NCBI GenBank assembly: GCA_025526935.1
Contig: JAHLKD010000095.1
Location: 62,001-126,000 of the forward strand
Source of the DNA: Cladochytrium replicatum
Lineage: Eukaryota; Chytridiomycota; Chytridiomycetes; Cladochytriales; Cladochytriaceae
Direction of reading: 5' to 3'
Length of the DNA stretch: 64,000 nucleotides
The position numbers and the translations under genes are program-made. Numbering within the stretch: the first letter of the stretch is position 1; the number at the start of each line of letters is the position of its first letter. The notes under the pieces were generated by a model. It did not search any database. It saw only the letters and a list, made by a program, of their open reading frames with translations, and was not told where the DNA came from. Below are positions 1-12,119 of this stretch, piece after piece.

Positions 1-682
1 ATTGTCCGTGGATTGGGCTTCACTAGCTTGAACGCTCAGGTGAGGAAGATCTGAAACTATGCAGTGCTAATGGTGTTGATATTCTTAACTCAGGCGATGT
101 CTTCGCCTCCTTTCCTCATGGCCTGCTTGGCCAGTGTTGCGTCTGGTTTTTCATCTGACTACTTCAAAGACCGTTCTTCCCACGTCATGTTCGGTGGGTT
201 GTATTGCAATGTTTCTTTCACCAAAAATAACATCATCTTGATCAGGTCTCGGTGTTGGTTCCATCTCATTCTGGCTCCTCGCATTTGTTCGTGGCACTGC
301 CGCACAGTACGCACTCACCATCATATGCGCCATGGGCATCTACTCCTCCATTCCCCCCATCCTCTCCTGGGTCTCCAACAACGTCACCGGCTCCACCGGT
401 GCGGGTGTCGCTCTCGCCATGGTCGTCGGATTCGGAAACATTGGCGGCGCCATCGCGGGACAAGTGTACAAGAGCTCTGATGCCGCCAACTTTTACCAGA
501 CCGGTCACATCGTCAACGGGTCCCTTACAATCGTGGGAATCGTGCTCGCTCTATTGCAGCGGCTCTACCTTATTTCGTTGAACAAGAAGCGTGCGGAGGC
601 TGAGAAATTGTTGTCGCCTGAGGAGAACCCGGAAACTTTGTTTGTGACAGCGGACAGCCCCCGCTTCAGGTGGCAGCTGTAA
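1..682 (+). CDS. MFS permease of the allantoate/anion:cation symporter type, 3' part only
   Basis: The gene runs in from the left edge, so only the C-terminal half is present. Three exons can be read: about 1-39, about 97-190 after a GCGATG exon start, and about 247-682. Together they encode the last transmembrane helices of a Dal5/Tna1-like major facilitator and end in the tail PRFRWQL. The motif SNNVTGSTGAGVALAMVVGF is typical of fungal allantoate/nicotinate permeases, plasma-membrane proton symporters for small organic anions. It is nearly identical over the same exons to the next gene, and intron positions match, so the two are tandem duplicates. The substrate cannot be told from sequence. 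Confidence 0.85.
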
Positions 683-1022
683 GGATCAGGTGGACGGGCC
701 ACTGATCGTCCAAGATCACTTTTTTCGACCATGTCAATTTTAGTGTGCTGATATCGATCTTTGTATTTCTATGTTGGCTATAATCCTGAACGTTGTTGGT
801 TGGACCATGTATTCCGTCCAGCTGATAGCGGACTGATTTTTGGGTAAATGTAACAAGTTATGTGTTCATATGGCTTCCATCCGTTACCTATCAAAGCTCG
901 TAGACCGCAATAGCTTTTCACTTACAGCCATTTATTACGGGCCCTGCAGACGCCATTCTTTGCGTTGGTGATACAAAATTGTTCTGTCCTCTGGCCCGGA
1001 TCTCCGCCCGCAAAGCATCGCA

Positions 1023-3133
1023 ATGTCTAACGAGCTCGAGAAACCAATCGCAGTTGAGGATACTCCTCAGATGGATGATACAACTCCCATCAACACCATT
1101 GTACAGCAAGAATCCGATAAAAAGGACGGCGGGGAAGGTTTCGACGCGCTCCTGATCGAGGAGGCGTGCCTCTCGTGGAGCGAGGATGAGGAGAGGGCGA
1201 TTGTTCGGTTAGTTGCGGCGAATTCGCCAGAAGAACTGATCTCTAATTGAGTGCAACGCAGGAAAATGGACGTGCAAATCATCCCGTGGATCTCCGCGAT
1301 GTATCTTTTGAGTTTCCTTGATCGTGTTAATATCGGTGGGGCATTTGGATTCTGTGATTTCGAGTGTTCTTGTAACCTGACCTCGTGATCTCTTTAAGGA
1401 AATGCCAAAGTTGTCAATTGTACGTCAATGGAGAGTCTCTACATCCGTTGCTAATATCGTATCATCCACCCTTCTCAGCAAACACCTCTGGGATTGGCTC
1501 GTTGGAAGCAGATCTTGGCCTTGTGGGTGATCAGGTATGTAGCGATCAAATATGACACGCCCGTATTGATTCGTGATTTATAGTACAATTGGGCGTTGTC
1601 CATCTTTTTTGTTGGCTATGTGATCTTCGAGGTTCCAAGCAACCTCATGCTCAAGCGCGTTCGCCCTTCCCGTTGGGTACAAAGTCCAGTTAGCTGTCAA
1701 CCTTCACTTCTTACTCTAATGTTTCAGCTTGCTCGCATCATGGTCAGCTGGGGATTATTCGCTGCGCTCCTTGCTGCCTCAGTGAACTTCGGTGAGCACA
1801 TCGATTTTGTTCACTTCACAACTTAATACAAATATCTATCCTAATTGAATAGCGTCTATCATGATTTTCAGGCTCTTGCTTGGCATAATGGAAGCAGGGC
1901 TGTTCCCGGGAATTCTCTTCTACTTGTAAGCTCGTTGATCCACGTACCATATATGGTGCACCACTCATGAATCCAAGGTCATTCTGGTTCCGCAAGCACG
2001 AGTACGCACGTCGCATGTCGTGGTTTTTCTCTGCCGCATCAGCAGCGGGGGCTTTTGGGGGACTACTCGCTTTCGGAATCGCAAGACTCGACGGGGTTGG
2101 AAATCTTGCAGGATGGCGATGGGTCTTTCTCATCGAAGGTGAATGAAGCAAGACCAAAGGATGAGGTTACAAATGACTTTGTTCTTTGTGAAGGTCTTCC
2201 AACAATTCTGTTCGGCGTCGCGACCTGGTGGGTTCTCCCGGACTTTCCATCGACTGCGAAGTTCTTAAGCGAACGCCAGCGCAAAATCGCAAATGAGCGG
2301 CTGAGGAGAGAAAATGTTGATCCTGATGAAGTTGACTTTTCGTGGCAGCAGTTCACCACCACTGTTTCGGACGTGAAAGTGTGGATCTGGATGCTCTTGT
2401 ATCTGAGTCAGCTTATTCCACTCTACTCTTTCTCTTTCTTTTTGCCTTCCATCGTGAGAGGATTGAATTTTTCTAGCTTAAATGCGCAGGTAAGGCGAAG
2501 GCTAAAACAAGCGATAATAGACAGTAACAGTTTCTTTCTGACAGGCGATGTCATCTCCTCCTTTCTTAATGGCCTGCATAGCTAGTGTTGCGTCAGGATT
2601 CTCTTCAGACTACTTTAAAGATCGCTCCTCTCATGTTATTGCAGGTAAGAACAACGAGGTAATTCCAATCTCGAATTACGAAGTCTTGTCGTTCAGGCCT
2701 CGCGCTTGGCTCGATTTCTTTCTGGCTTCTCGCATTCATCCGTAATACTGCCGCCCAGTACGCACTCACAATCCTTTGTGCCATGGGGATCTACCCGTCT
2801 GTCCCCCCTATCCTCTCCTGGGTCTCCAACAACGTCACCGGTTCAACCGGCGCTGGCGTCGCGCTTGCAATGGTTGTCGGATTTGGAAACATTGGTGGCG
2901 CGATTGCGGGGCAGGTGTACAAGAGCAGTGACGCTGTGAACTTTTACCAGACTGGACATATCGTCAATGGATCGCTCACGATCGTTGGGATCTGCTTGAC
3001 GATCGCGCAGAGAATGTACCTTGTGCACTTGAACAAGAAACGAGAGGAGGGAGAGAAATTGGTGGCGGAGGAGGAAAATGGGGATGGTGGGTTTGTTACC
3101 GTGAACAACCCGAGGTTTAGGTGGCAGCTATAG
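1023..3133 (+). CDS. MFS permease of the allantoate/anion:cation symporter type, complete tandem copy
   Basis: The start ATG at 1023 opens an acidic cytoplasmic N-terminus of about 60 residues. The first intron (about 1209-1261) leads into KMDVQIIPWISAMYLLSFLDR, the usual first helix and loop of Dal5-like permeases (the string quoted is shared with the family in pattern, not exactly). Later exons carry a GYVIFEVPSNLMLK helix, a central loop with WWVLPDFPSTAKFLSE, and the C-terminal block shared with the upstream copy, ending PRFRWQL. At least seven short introns are needed. The protein should be a 12-helix plasma-membrane importer of organic anions; the substrate is unknown. Only 340 bases separate it from the upstream copy, on the same strand. 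Confidence 0.85.
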
Positions 3134-3891
3134 TGAAAGCGGAGCTGTCGGTATCATTTTCGACGGCGAATGTGATTCTAGTTTTTAAAAACAAGGACAG
3201 CTAATAACAGTCGGATTGAAGAAGAACGGAAGAAATGTCCATCTTGATCAAGAGGAAGTGTCACCGCACAACAAGAACAAGACTGTATGCGCCCGCTTCT
3301 TGCCACAAAATCTCGCAACCTCACCAAAAGTGCGCAGCAAACACCTTTTTGCGCAGTAGCCAATTATGAGCATCGAAGTTTAATAACATAGAAGTTTAAT
3401 AACGCAGTTGAAAACAGCGAGAACGTGAACAGACAACTTGAGAGTAGTTTCTTTCTGTTGTTTGTTCTGTGCGGGTCTTCCTTCTCGTCGTTTTTATTTA
3501 GTGGGTTGAAATGTCCGAACACTAAATGTCCGACTCCATTTGCGGTTACAGAGAAAAGATCTTCGGGGGGTGCTGTGAGAAATGCCGTTTGTGAATAAGT
3601 AATATTCCGGGAGATTAAGAGACATCTTGTTGCTTACGGTGAAGAATAAACCAATGTTATGATATTCCGATAATTCCAGTCTCAGAATATATGTGTTGCT
3701 TTAATGATACACGATGATTCGGAGAATAGAACAGTTCACGGACATCGAAACTCGCACGCACTAATGAAAATTTATCTGAAAATTTATGCTTTGGATTGTG
3801 CATGCTCTGAGACCCTTGGCTCTGGCAGGCTTTAAATCATCCAGCTCAGCCGCCGAGTGCAGGCGGTGTTGCCATCAATCAGAGCTTGGTA
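3134..3891. other. Intergenic region upstream of the phosphoesterase gene
   Basis: No coding potential was recognised. AT-rich stretches near 3590-3790 are the likely promoter of the gene starting at 3892. Nothing else stands out. Confidence 0.5.
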
Positions 3892-6545
3892 ATGCTAGCC
3901 ACCGCTTCAGTGATCGTTTCGCTCCTGGCTGCTTCCGCCTTCGCGGGATCCATTGCGGATATCGACCATGTTGTCTTGTTTATGCAAGGTTATAATCACA
4001 CACATTTTTGGATCGACGATCTTCTCACAATCAAATTTACCAGAGAACCGTGCGTTCGACCACTACTTTGGAACCTTGGCCGGTGTGAGAGGGTTTTCGG
4101 ACCCCAATGTTCAAATCAACCCCGATGGCCTTTCGGTTTGGCAGCAGCTTGTGAACGCTCAGCTCACGACAAATGCAAGCTACCTTCTTCCATTCTACCT
4201 GAACTACCAAGGCGGATCGTTTTTGAATGCTACCCAATGCATGGTAGACCAAACTCTACTCTTTTTTGCACTGAAACATTAACCGAGTCTAAACAATAAA
4301 GAATGCCGGCAGCAACGGCTGGGATGCCAACCACGCTGCGCTTAATGGTGGACTCAACAACCGCTGGGCTACAGACAACACCCCGTGGTCTTGGGGCTAC
4401 TACCGCCGCTCGGACATTCCTTTGCAATTTGCAGTCGCTGACGGTTGGACCGTCGGTGACATGTATCAGGAGTCTGTCATTGCAGCGACGAACCCAAACC
4501 GTGTGACTTGGGCCTCTGGTTCCATTAATGTGCCCGGATCGCCGCAGAACGCATCTCAGGGAGGTTATCCGTATATCGACAACAACGAGACCCCCGGCTG
4601 CGAGGCTGGTGGCTTCAACTGCTACCCATTGAAATGGAAAACCACCGCCGAAATCTACGAGGAGCAAAAAGTATCATGGAGTATCTTCCAGGATGCTGAC
4701 AATTTCGACGATAACCCATTCGCGTGGTTCGCACAGTATCAGTCTGCACCTGCTGACTCGCCCCTCGCAAAGAAGGGATTCGTGGGAGAATCTCTGAACT
4801 CATTCTACGCCCGTGCTGCGAACGGTACTCTGCCCAAGATTTCGTACATCATCGGTCCGGCTCAGCTCTCCGAGCACTCACCTTACTCCCCTCGTGACGG
4901 TGCATGGCTTCAGAAGAAAGTTATCGACGCTGTGACGAGGGGCCCAGGATGGTCTAAGACTGCTCTCATTATTTCGTTTGACGAGACGGGTGGTTGGGGT
5001 GATCACGTCACTCCCTACCATGCACCTGAAGGCACTCCTGGTGAGTGGCTCAACGACCCCAACGGCAAGGTTGGTTACACCTTCTCTGGACCCGGATTCC
5101 GTCTCCCCTTCTACATCATTTCTCCCTGGACACGTGGCGGTAACGTATTCACCGAGCACTGCGATCACAACTCCCAGATTCTGTTCACCGAACAATGGCT
5201 TGCAGCCAAGGGATTCAACGTCGTTACCGACCAGATGGTCCCATGGCGCCGTGAGCACATGTCTCCCCTCGTCAACGCTTTCGACTTCGAGCACCCGGAT
5301 TACTCCCTCCCTGATCTGCCAAATGCTCCTGAACCGCACACCGACGCAAACGGAGTCTATGATGGTTCCTCCCACTGCGAGAGTCTTCACCCAGTCACGC
5401 GCCCGGAGGTGCCCTACGGAAAGCAGATCGACCCGGCAGATATGAGCACGCTTTCGGAGGATGGTTTTAAACCCGTCCGTGGCTACCTTACTGAAGGGCG
5501 TTACATCACATTCGAATCCAACTCGTTTGCACTTACCAACACTGGTGGCGAGGCTGTCTCCTCATCCCCCGCAACGATTAAGCACGAGCTTAAGAACCAG
5601 CGATGGATCATTCATGCGATCGAGCTTGGAAAGAACGCGTTCTACATCCAAAGTGCGGTGGACAAACGCTTCATCGGCGAGACTGGTGCACTTGGGTCTG
5701 CTAAGGCACCTTTCACCATAGCGTACGACGCGAAAACTGGATACACGGTGAAAAGCTCTGCTGCTGCTTATCTCAGTATTGGTGGGGATGGATCGTTGAA
5801 AGTTTCGAACGTCGTTGGATACTTCAAAGTTTTCAGTGTTACGTACGGAAAGAACATCGGAGACATTACGACTACTCTCACTACTACCACCACCACCACC
5901 TGGACCTCCGTCTCGATCCCCTCCAGCAACACAGCGGTAGTGACGACCCAAATCTTGACCTCCGTCTCTGGGGCAACCAGCACGGCAACTGCTTCATCCG
6001 TCGATGTAACTCCCACTCTCACTGGCGTGGTCACATCTACCCCTTGCACGACCACTGGCACTACTTCTGCGACTCCGACGCCGAGCACCGATGTTGTCCA
6101 CTCCACTCCTGCTGCAAGCACTCCCTCTACTCCATGCGAAACTTCAGCTTCTACCGTTAGTGACAGCACTGAGCCTTACCCAGTCGGTACTCCCTCTGTC
6201 GTCGGAGCCGACGCTGGCTACCCTGTCTCAACTCCGTCGGCGACTTCCACCGCGTGCGATGAGTCTTCACCTACCCCCTCTGTTGAGGCCGAAGAGTCAC
6301 ACGCGACTACGCCTTGCGAAAATAGTGAGAGCACCCCCTCTGTTGCTGGTGAGGATGATGGAACACCTTACCCTGAGTCCACTGCGGAGTCTGCGTACTT
6401 TAGCGCGGACAAAGACAATTCTGGTGCTGGTGTAGGGTTGTACATCGGCGCTGGGATTGGTGGTGCAGTTGTGATTGTCGCCGGTGTGGTTGCGTCAGGG
6501 TACGCAGTTCGCCGCCGTAACGCAAACCACCAACACCACGCATAA
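3892..6545 (+). CDS. Secreted, membrane-anchored phospholipase C-type phosphoesterase
   Basis: Three exons (3892-3988, 4044-4243, 4302-6545) give 846 residues. A signal peptide (MLATASVIVSLLAASAFA) is followed at once by DIDHVVLFMQ and ENRAFDHYFGTLAG, the metal-binding N-terminal motif of the phosphoesterase/non-haemolytic phospholipase C family. Other family blocks are LPKISYIIGPAQLSEHSPYS, ALIISFDETGGWGDHV and GFRLPFYIISPWTRGG. Residues from about 475 to 600 look like the bacterial PLC C-terminal beta domain. Then comes a long Ser/Thr/Pro-rich stalk and a single helix (LYIGAGIGGAVVIVAGVVASG) followed by RRR, so it is probably a type I membrane protein with the enzyme outside the cell. The reaction would be hydrolysis of phospholipid or other phosphoesters; the substrate is inferred. 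Confidence 0.9.
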
Positions 6546-6860
6546 AGAGGCCTCAAAGATAATGTGCTTCGGATTTCAAATTTTGGTGCGTTTCTTAAAC
6601 CGACGGCTTTTATTTTCAACACCTTTGGTGCCTTTCTGAATCCAATCTCTGCATCGAGGTTCAGTTGAGTTTGTCAGCAAAGGCAGTTGTCTGATGATCA
6701 CAAAGAAATAGACTTCACAGTGCACCAGCTCAATAAACTCAACTTTCCTAACAAGAAAAACTTCCGAAAACTGTTTTGCACATCCGATAAATGTCCCAGT
6801 CTTCGATGCGTGCACTCCAAATTTTCCCCCAAAATTTTCGGCTCATGCACTTCGATCGTT

Positions 6861-8818
6861 ATGGTTGCACGTTTCTTCGTTCGCTTTGGGTGGAGTCGTC
6901 TGAGAGATTCGGAGTCCGAAGACGAGGGAAACGAGCATGTCTTCAAGATTCAACGACAGAATCGAGCTCGAGTTCTATTTTTCCTCACACCGGCTGCGTT
7001 GGTTGTTCTCGCCATCGCAGTGATTTTGCTGCTTGTGCAGCTTCAACGACAATGGAATGAGGCTCCAGTACAAGGAGTTCTGGACGGGGAAAGAGCCACT
7101 CACAATGGGTTAGCTATCCGGCTGCACCCAAAGATCTATACCGGCGCACGCAGCCATCAGCGCATCACACTCAAGTGGACGATCGCAACCGACATTCTAT
7201 GGGCGGATGGGGTTGCCAAGCGAGTCTACTTGGTAAACGGGGCATTCCCTGGCCCACTTGTAGAAGCACGTGTCGGGGACACGCTCGTGATCGAAGTAAC
7301 GAACCAATTGCCGGATGAGCGAGTTTCGCTCCATTGGCACGGGCTCGCCATGCGCGGCGCAAATGACATGGACGGTGCAGAGGGAGTTTCAAATGCTGCT
7401 GTACCTGCGCGCGGAGGCGTCTTTGTGTATGAGTTCCCCATTGGCGACACGGCGGGGACATATTGGTGGCACGCTCACTCTCAGCTACAGCGCGCTGACG
7501 GGCTATACGGGGGATTGATCGTTCACCCGTGGGGTGAAGATTCTCTCCAAAAACGCTACGAATTTGAGAACGACTTCCTACTGTTAATCGGTGACTGGTA
7601 CCACAGAAATGCAAGCGACGTGCTCGATTGGTACAAAGGTGCTAGTGGATTTGGGAATGAGGTAAGCTCGCTGCAAATTTTCGATTTTAGAAGCATTAAT
7701 GCTTGATTAAAGCCTGTCCCGGATTCACTTTTGTTGAATGGGGCGGGCAACTTTGACTGTTCTATGGCAGTTCCAGCTCGCCCCATTCAATGTACTAGCG
7801 TGAATCGTTCTTTGGCTATCTTCGACGATTCGGACGCCAAGCATCGGCGTGCGAGACTTAGGGTCGTCAATACAGGGTTTGTTGAACGATGATTTCATAG
7901 TTACATAATTAATGGATGTCACTTGCAGATCCCTTGCTGGATTCGCACTTCAAGTATCATCTGCCACTATTACTCCAATTACAGTCGATGGCGGGTTCGA
8001 GATTGAAGGATTCCAGTCAGACTCAGCTGGTATACTTTATCCTGGCCAGCGCGTCGATATGATTATTGAATGGGATCCAACGAACCAAGCGAGCTCTCAG
8101 CTGCACATAAACTTTGACACTGAGTTAGTTCCATGAGACACTGAAGCGTTTACCTGATCTATCCTGTTCCAGAAACTTCAGGTTCGCAAATCCATCCCTT
8201 CAAATCAACCAAACCTTTCCAATGTTTTCACAAGCAATTCCATCTCCACAAACAAACCCCGACAAAAGACACTTTGATCTTTCCAAAGCGCGCACCATCA
8301 AACCCCTCACAATCCCCGACACCGCCACAGAAACTCTCATTCTGTACGCGCGCACCGAGCGTCTAGCCATCAATGAGAACATTCTCACAGCAGGGATCAA
8401 CCGCACAACGTTTGTCCCGCAAACTCCACCGCTGCTGGACGTCCCTCGCTCACAGTGGAATCCGCACCAGTTCGTTCCACATATCCGCTCATCCAATGCA
8501 ACGCATCACGTTTGGGTGGATTTGGTGATCAACAACCTCGACGATGGCGCACACCCATTCCACATGCACGGTTACTCATTCTATGTACTCGCGACTTCGC
8601 GCAGCGAGTATGGATGGGGATCGTATGTTCCGGGGGCGGTAGAGTTGGATACTAAGTGGGTGGTTCGGAGGGATACGGTGGCTGTTCCTCGCCGGGGTTT
8701 CGCTGTGGTCAGGTTTGAAGCTGATAATGTGGGCATATGGATGCTGCACTGTCATATGCTGTTTCATCAAGCCAGCGGGATGGCAATGGCATTAGAGGTC
8801 GGACGATCAGATTCTTAG
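6861..8818 (+). CDS. Multicopper oxidase (laccase-like) with an N-terminal membrane anchor
   Basis: Four exons (6861-7661, 7713-7876, 7929-8123, 8173-8818) give 601 residues. The start at 6861 places a hydrophobic helix at about residues 37-55 (FFLTPAALVVLAIAVILLL) after a charged N-terminus, which predicts a type II membrane protein with the oxidase outside. All four copper motifs are visible: HWHG (about residue 158), WWHAHS (about 203), HPFHMHG and HCHMLFHQASGM. The residue ten after the blue-copper Cys is Met, as in lower-potential oxidases, rather than the Leu or Phe of many fungal laccases. It should oxidise phenols, metals or similar donors with O2; the donor is not predictable. It lies 315 bases downstream of the phosphoesterase on the same strand. 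Confidence 0.9.
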
Positions 8819-8999
8819 TCGAATACTTCACTTTATTGGATTACAATCCTTTTTGGGTTTAATTGTCATTGTCAGACTTGAATTTGTAATTTATTCTTCG
8901 AGAAGTGTTTATTTGGCTGCACACTCAAAAAGGTTGAAAGAGATCCACGTACATTTGTTGAAAACCAAGATGTGGGAAAAGGTTCAAAAGGGAAGATGA

Positions 9000-10294
9000 C
9001 TATGCTTTGTTGAAAAATCTGGGTGCCATCATAGACAACATGAGATCTTTCGACTTTGCCATTTTTGCGATGAATCCGGGGAGTCCAAAATTTCCATAGA
9101 TTCCAGCTGCAGCGGTTGGGCCAAGAGCAACAATCATCATTCGAGTCTGCCCAGCTCCGTCATACGTCTTTTCCACTCCGGCTCCGCTGATCGCCTGCAC
9201 ATAAGAGTTAGAGATGACCAGTGTACAATCTCTCCACACTCCTCCTCACCTTTTTAAGATTGCCAGCGACAATCGGTGCTTGGTTGTTGAGCGCCGCGGC
9301 AGTCTTTGGTGCATTCGTCGCTGCAACATCACCAAGCGCAAAGATATGGGCATTTCCGACAACCTGAAGAGTCCCTGTGACCTTTACGAAGCCCTGAGCG
9401 TCAAGAACGGACTCTCCGAGTGAGCCAGCTCTGATGAATTCAGAATTGGGCTTGTATCCACCCGGCGCGACGATCGTAAGATCTGCTTCCACGGTTTTGG
9501 ACCCAACGGTAATCTTACGGTGCCCAACAACTACAGATTCGAAGGACCCGTCCTCTTTGCGGAAGGGTGCGAGATCCGCCCCTTCTCCAAGAAGAACTTC
9601 CACACCAAGCTTAGTGAGGGGCTTGATGACGTTATCGTGTAGCTTCTTCGAGAAGCCGTTCTGAGCCGCACCGGCGACATACTGAGAACGTTCGATCACG
9701 GTGACGGATTTCTTTGGGTGGGCGGTTTTGATCTCCGCCGCAAACTCGAGATTCGCAGCTCCACCTCCGATGAGGACGATCTTGTTTGCTGCGTTGACCT
9801 TTGATCGGAATTCGTCGATTTCGGCAAAGTAGGCGTCACGGGTAGTCGAAGTGAAACGATAAGGTGCAGCATACTATTTTGATGGGTCAGTATACTTGAA
9901 TCACAAGAGGATAACATCACTACCTTTACGCCGGAGGCGATCACCAGATAGTCGAAGTCGACTGTAGTGCCATCTTCGAGACGAAGCTGCAGAACGATTA
10001 GACAAAGCGATCACGTTTGCATTTTATCACACTCACCGATTTCGCGTTTACTTCAGCAACCTTCCCGGCAATGTATTTGGTTCTCTTTGTCACGGCCGTG
10101 GAATAATCGATAATGGTCTGCTTGGCGAAATCCGAATCAACAGGTGCACGAACCGATCCCATAATGTAAGTAAAGAAGGATCGAGTGTCGATGACGGTGA
10201 TTTCAAGGTTCAAGCTGGCGTCTGTATCAATTGCCGTTGCAACGCTGAGGCCGGCAAAAGAACCACCAATAATGACAACTTTGGTTGGTGCCAT
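9000..10294 (-). CDS. AIF/AMID (FSP1)-like FAD-dependent NAD(P)H oxidoreductase
   Basis: Four exons (10037-10294, 9924-9986, 9250-9873, 9000-9194) give 379 residues. The N-terminus VVIIGGSFAGLSVA is the FAD Rossmann motif, KIVLIGGGAANLEFAAEI is the NAD(P)H motif, and HIFALGDVA is the second FAD-contact motif, all in the order of the class of NADH dehydrogenases and AIF-like proteins. Length and layout fit the fungal AMID/FSP1 group, which reduces quinones with NAD(P)H at membranes, often mitochondria or lipid droplets. There is no clear targeting peptide or transmembrane helix. It converges with the multicopper oxidase gene (181 bases between stops). The exact substrate is inferred. Confidence 0.88.
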
Positions 10295-12119
10295 GCGAAT
10301 GACAAAAGTGATTGAGTGTAGAAAATTGTTGAGGACACGACTTGGTCGGGAGCTTTTATGAAGGGTTCCTTCATCAGTAACACGACGAATTTGTTATTTC
10401 GGACCGGGTACCGGAACGTAGCCGGATGGACATCAAATTCTGCATTTGTAATCACGAATAGTGCGGGGGGTGCTGACAAAGATGGTATATTAATTATTAA
10501 TGATGAAGAGATTCGAAATATTACGACCCCTAATTCAACTCAGCGAGTCGCCAACTATTAGTATAATGAGCATGCCACAGCTGCACTCGGACCAGCGGTT
10601 GAGGAGGAAACCAAAAGTTGTGCGGCAGCTGAAAACATTCGCCAATTCCATGGTTATGAAAGTGCACTATATATTTAGCACACGTAATCTTAGATGAACA
10701 TGGAGTGCAACAGTGATGGATCACAGAGGCAATATAAACGGCCACGAAAGCTATATCCATTCCCTCTGCGACCTTAACAGGGCGCGAATCACCGTTGCGA
10801 GGTCGGTTGAATTTGTCGACGGAGACGGCTGTTTCTTCCCATTCATGGGACACTTATCTTGGACTTTCCATAACCCAACGCACATCTGATTGCGATCTCG
10901 TGCAACTTGTCGCCCAGCAGATTCTTAAAGATGGCCCGGATTTTATCATTCTTAAATTCGCTCTTCGCGTATCTGGTAAACTCGTACTACAGATGCAATC
11001 TCGTGAGTCATGCACAACATCTTTTAAGCGAGCAATATTCTAACCAAGCCTTTGAATTCAAATGTGCAACATAATATTGCCACCAACATCCTTCAACGGG
11101 CTGTGCTGATGCTTGAGAAAAAAAACCTGTCTCTCTTTGAGAACTTCGTATGAAAAGATTCGGTCGCGAAAAGCCGGGGATCCATTATTTTAAGGATGAC
11201 CCCAGGGGCTGAAGTAGCCATGTGCCGAAAAGTAGCAGGGGTCCAGCTGGAAGGGAATCATAATTGCAGAGTCCAATGCAAGCTGTTTCCAGGTTTATTC
11301 GATTATTCAAATATTCAACGTCTTACGTTGATGGAGTGAAGTTTTGACATTGTGGAAAAAGTTTGTACAGGACCAACAACGTTTTCAGAAAAGAATCTGA
11401 ACGGTCAACTCAATAATACTAGTTCAACGCCATTCCAAATGCACGAAAGGATTACTTGTTGAATTGCCCGTGCAGCAAATCAAAGGGGATAAAGTGCAAA
11501 CGAGTGGCCGCCTGAATACTTCTGCCGCGCGACATAAGCTCAACAACACTTCTGCCGACAGAAACTTCAAAGATATATTAATTGCTCAGACCGAGAATCG
11601 TTTGTTGAACCAACATAGTTTTCTTTAGAGTTGGCATTGAAAGAAAAATTGACAATGGCTGCGTAGGTTCCCAGATATTCTGCCATCTATTTGTTGGCCT
11701 GAGATTCCAAGCTGAGATTCAGCAAACTGTCACAGCAGGAAAGTCTACTGAGATGATTAAGCGAGAGAACAGAGAAAGAAAGCTGACCAACTATATATAT
11801 CCAACCCATCCGCAATGATTACACGGTTATCTCGATTCGCGAGTGGTGACATTCACTATCCCCCTCGTTGCAACTGATGGTTTCAACAGGAACCATATCC
11901 TTATTCTTGCAGCCTTCTGATCCGCAATACTAGCCAATATGGAAGTCAGAAGGATCTTCTGAAAAGAGTGGCTCCGCTAATAACAAATTTACCAACAAGT
12001 AATGGTATATGTCTGCCAGCTTTTCAAGGGGAGTGTGGATGGATAGCATCAGCAGCTTTTGCTATGCTAGATCCATTATAAAATGTTTCCGCCGCACTAC
12101 TGTGCAAGCACAAGCGCCA

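Noticed and set aside
1-9000. Possible nutrient-acquisition gene cluster (permeases, phosphoesterase, oxidase)
   Set aside because: Neighbouring secreted and transport genes are common in fungi. No shared regulator or matching pathway is visible, so co-function is not supported.
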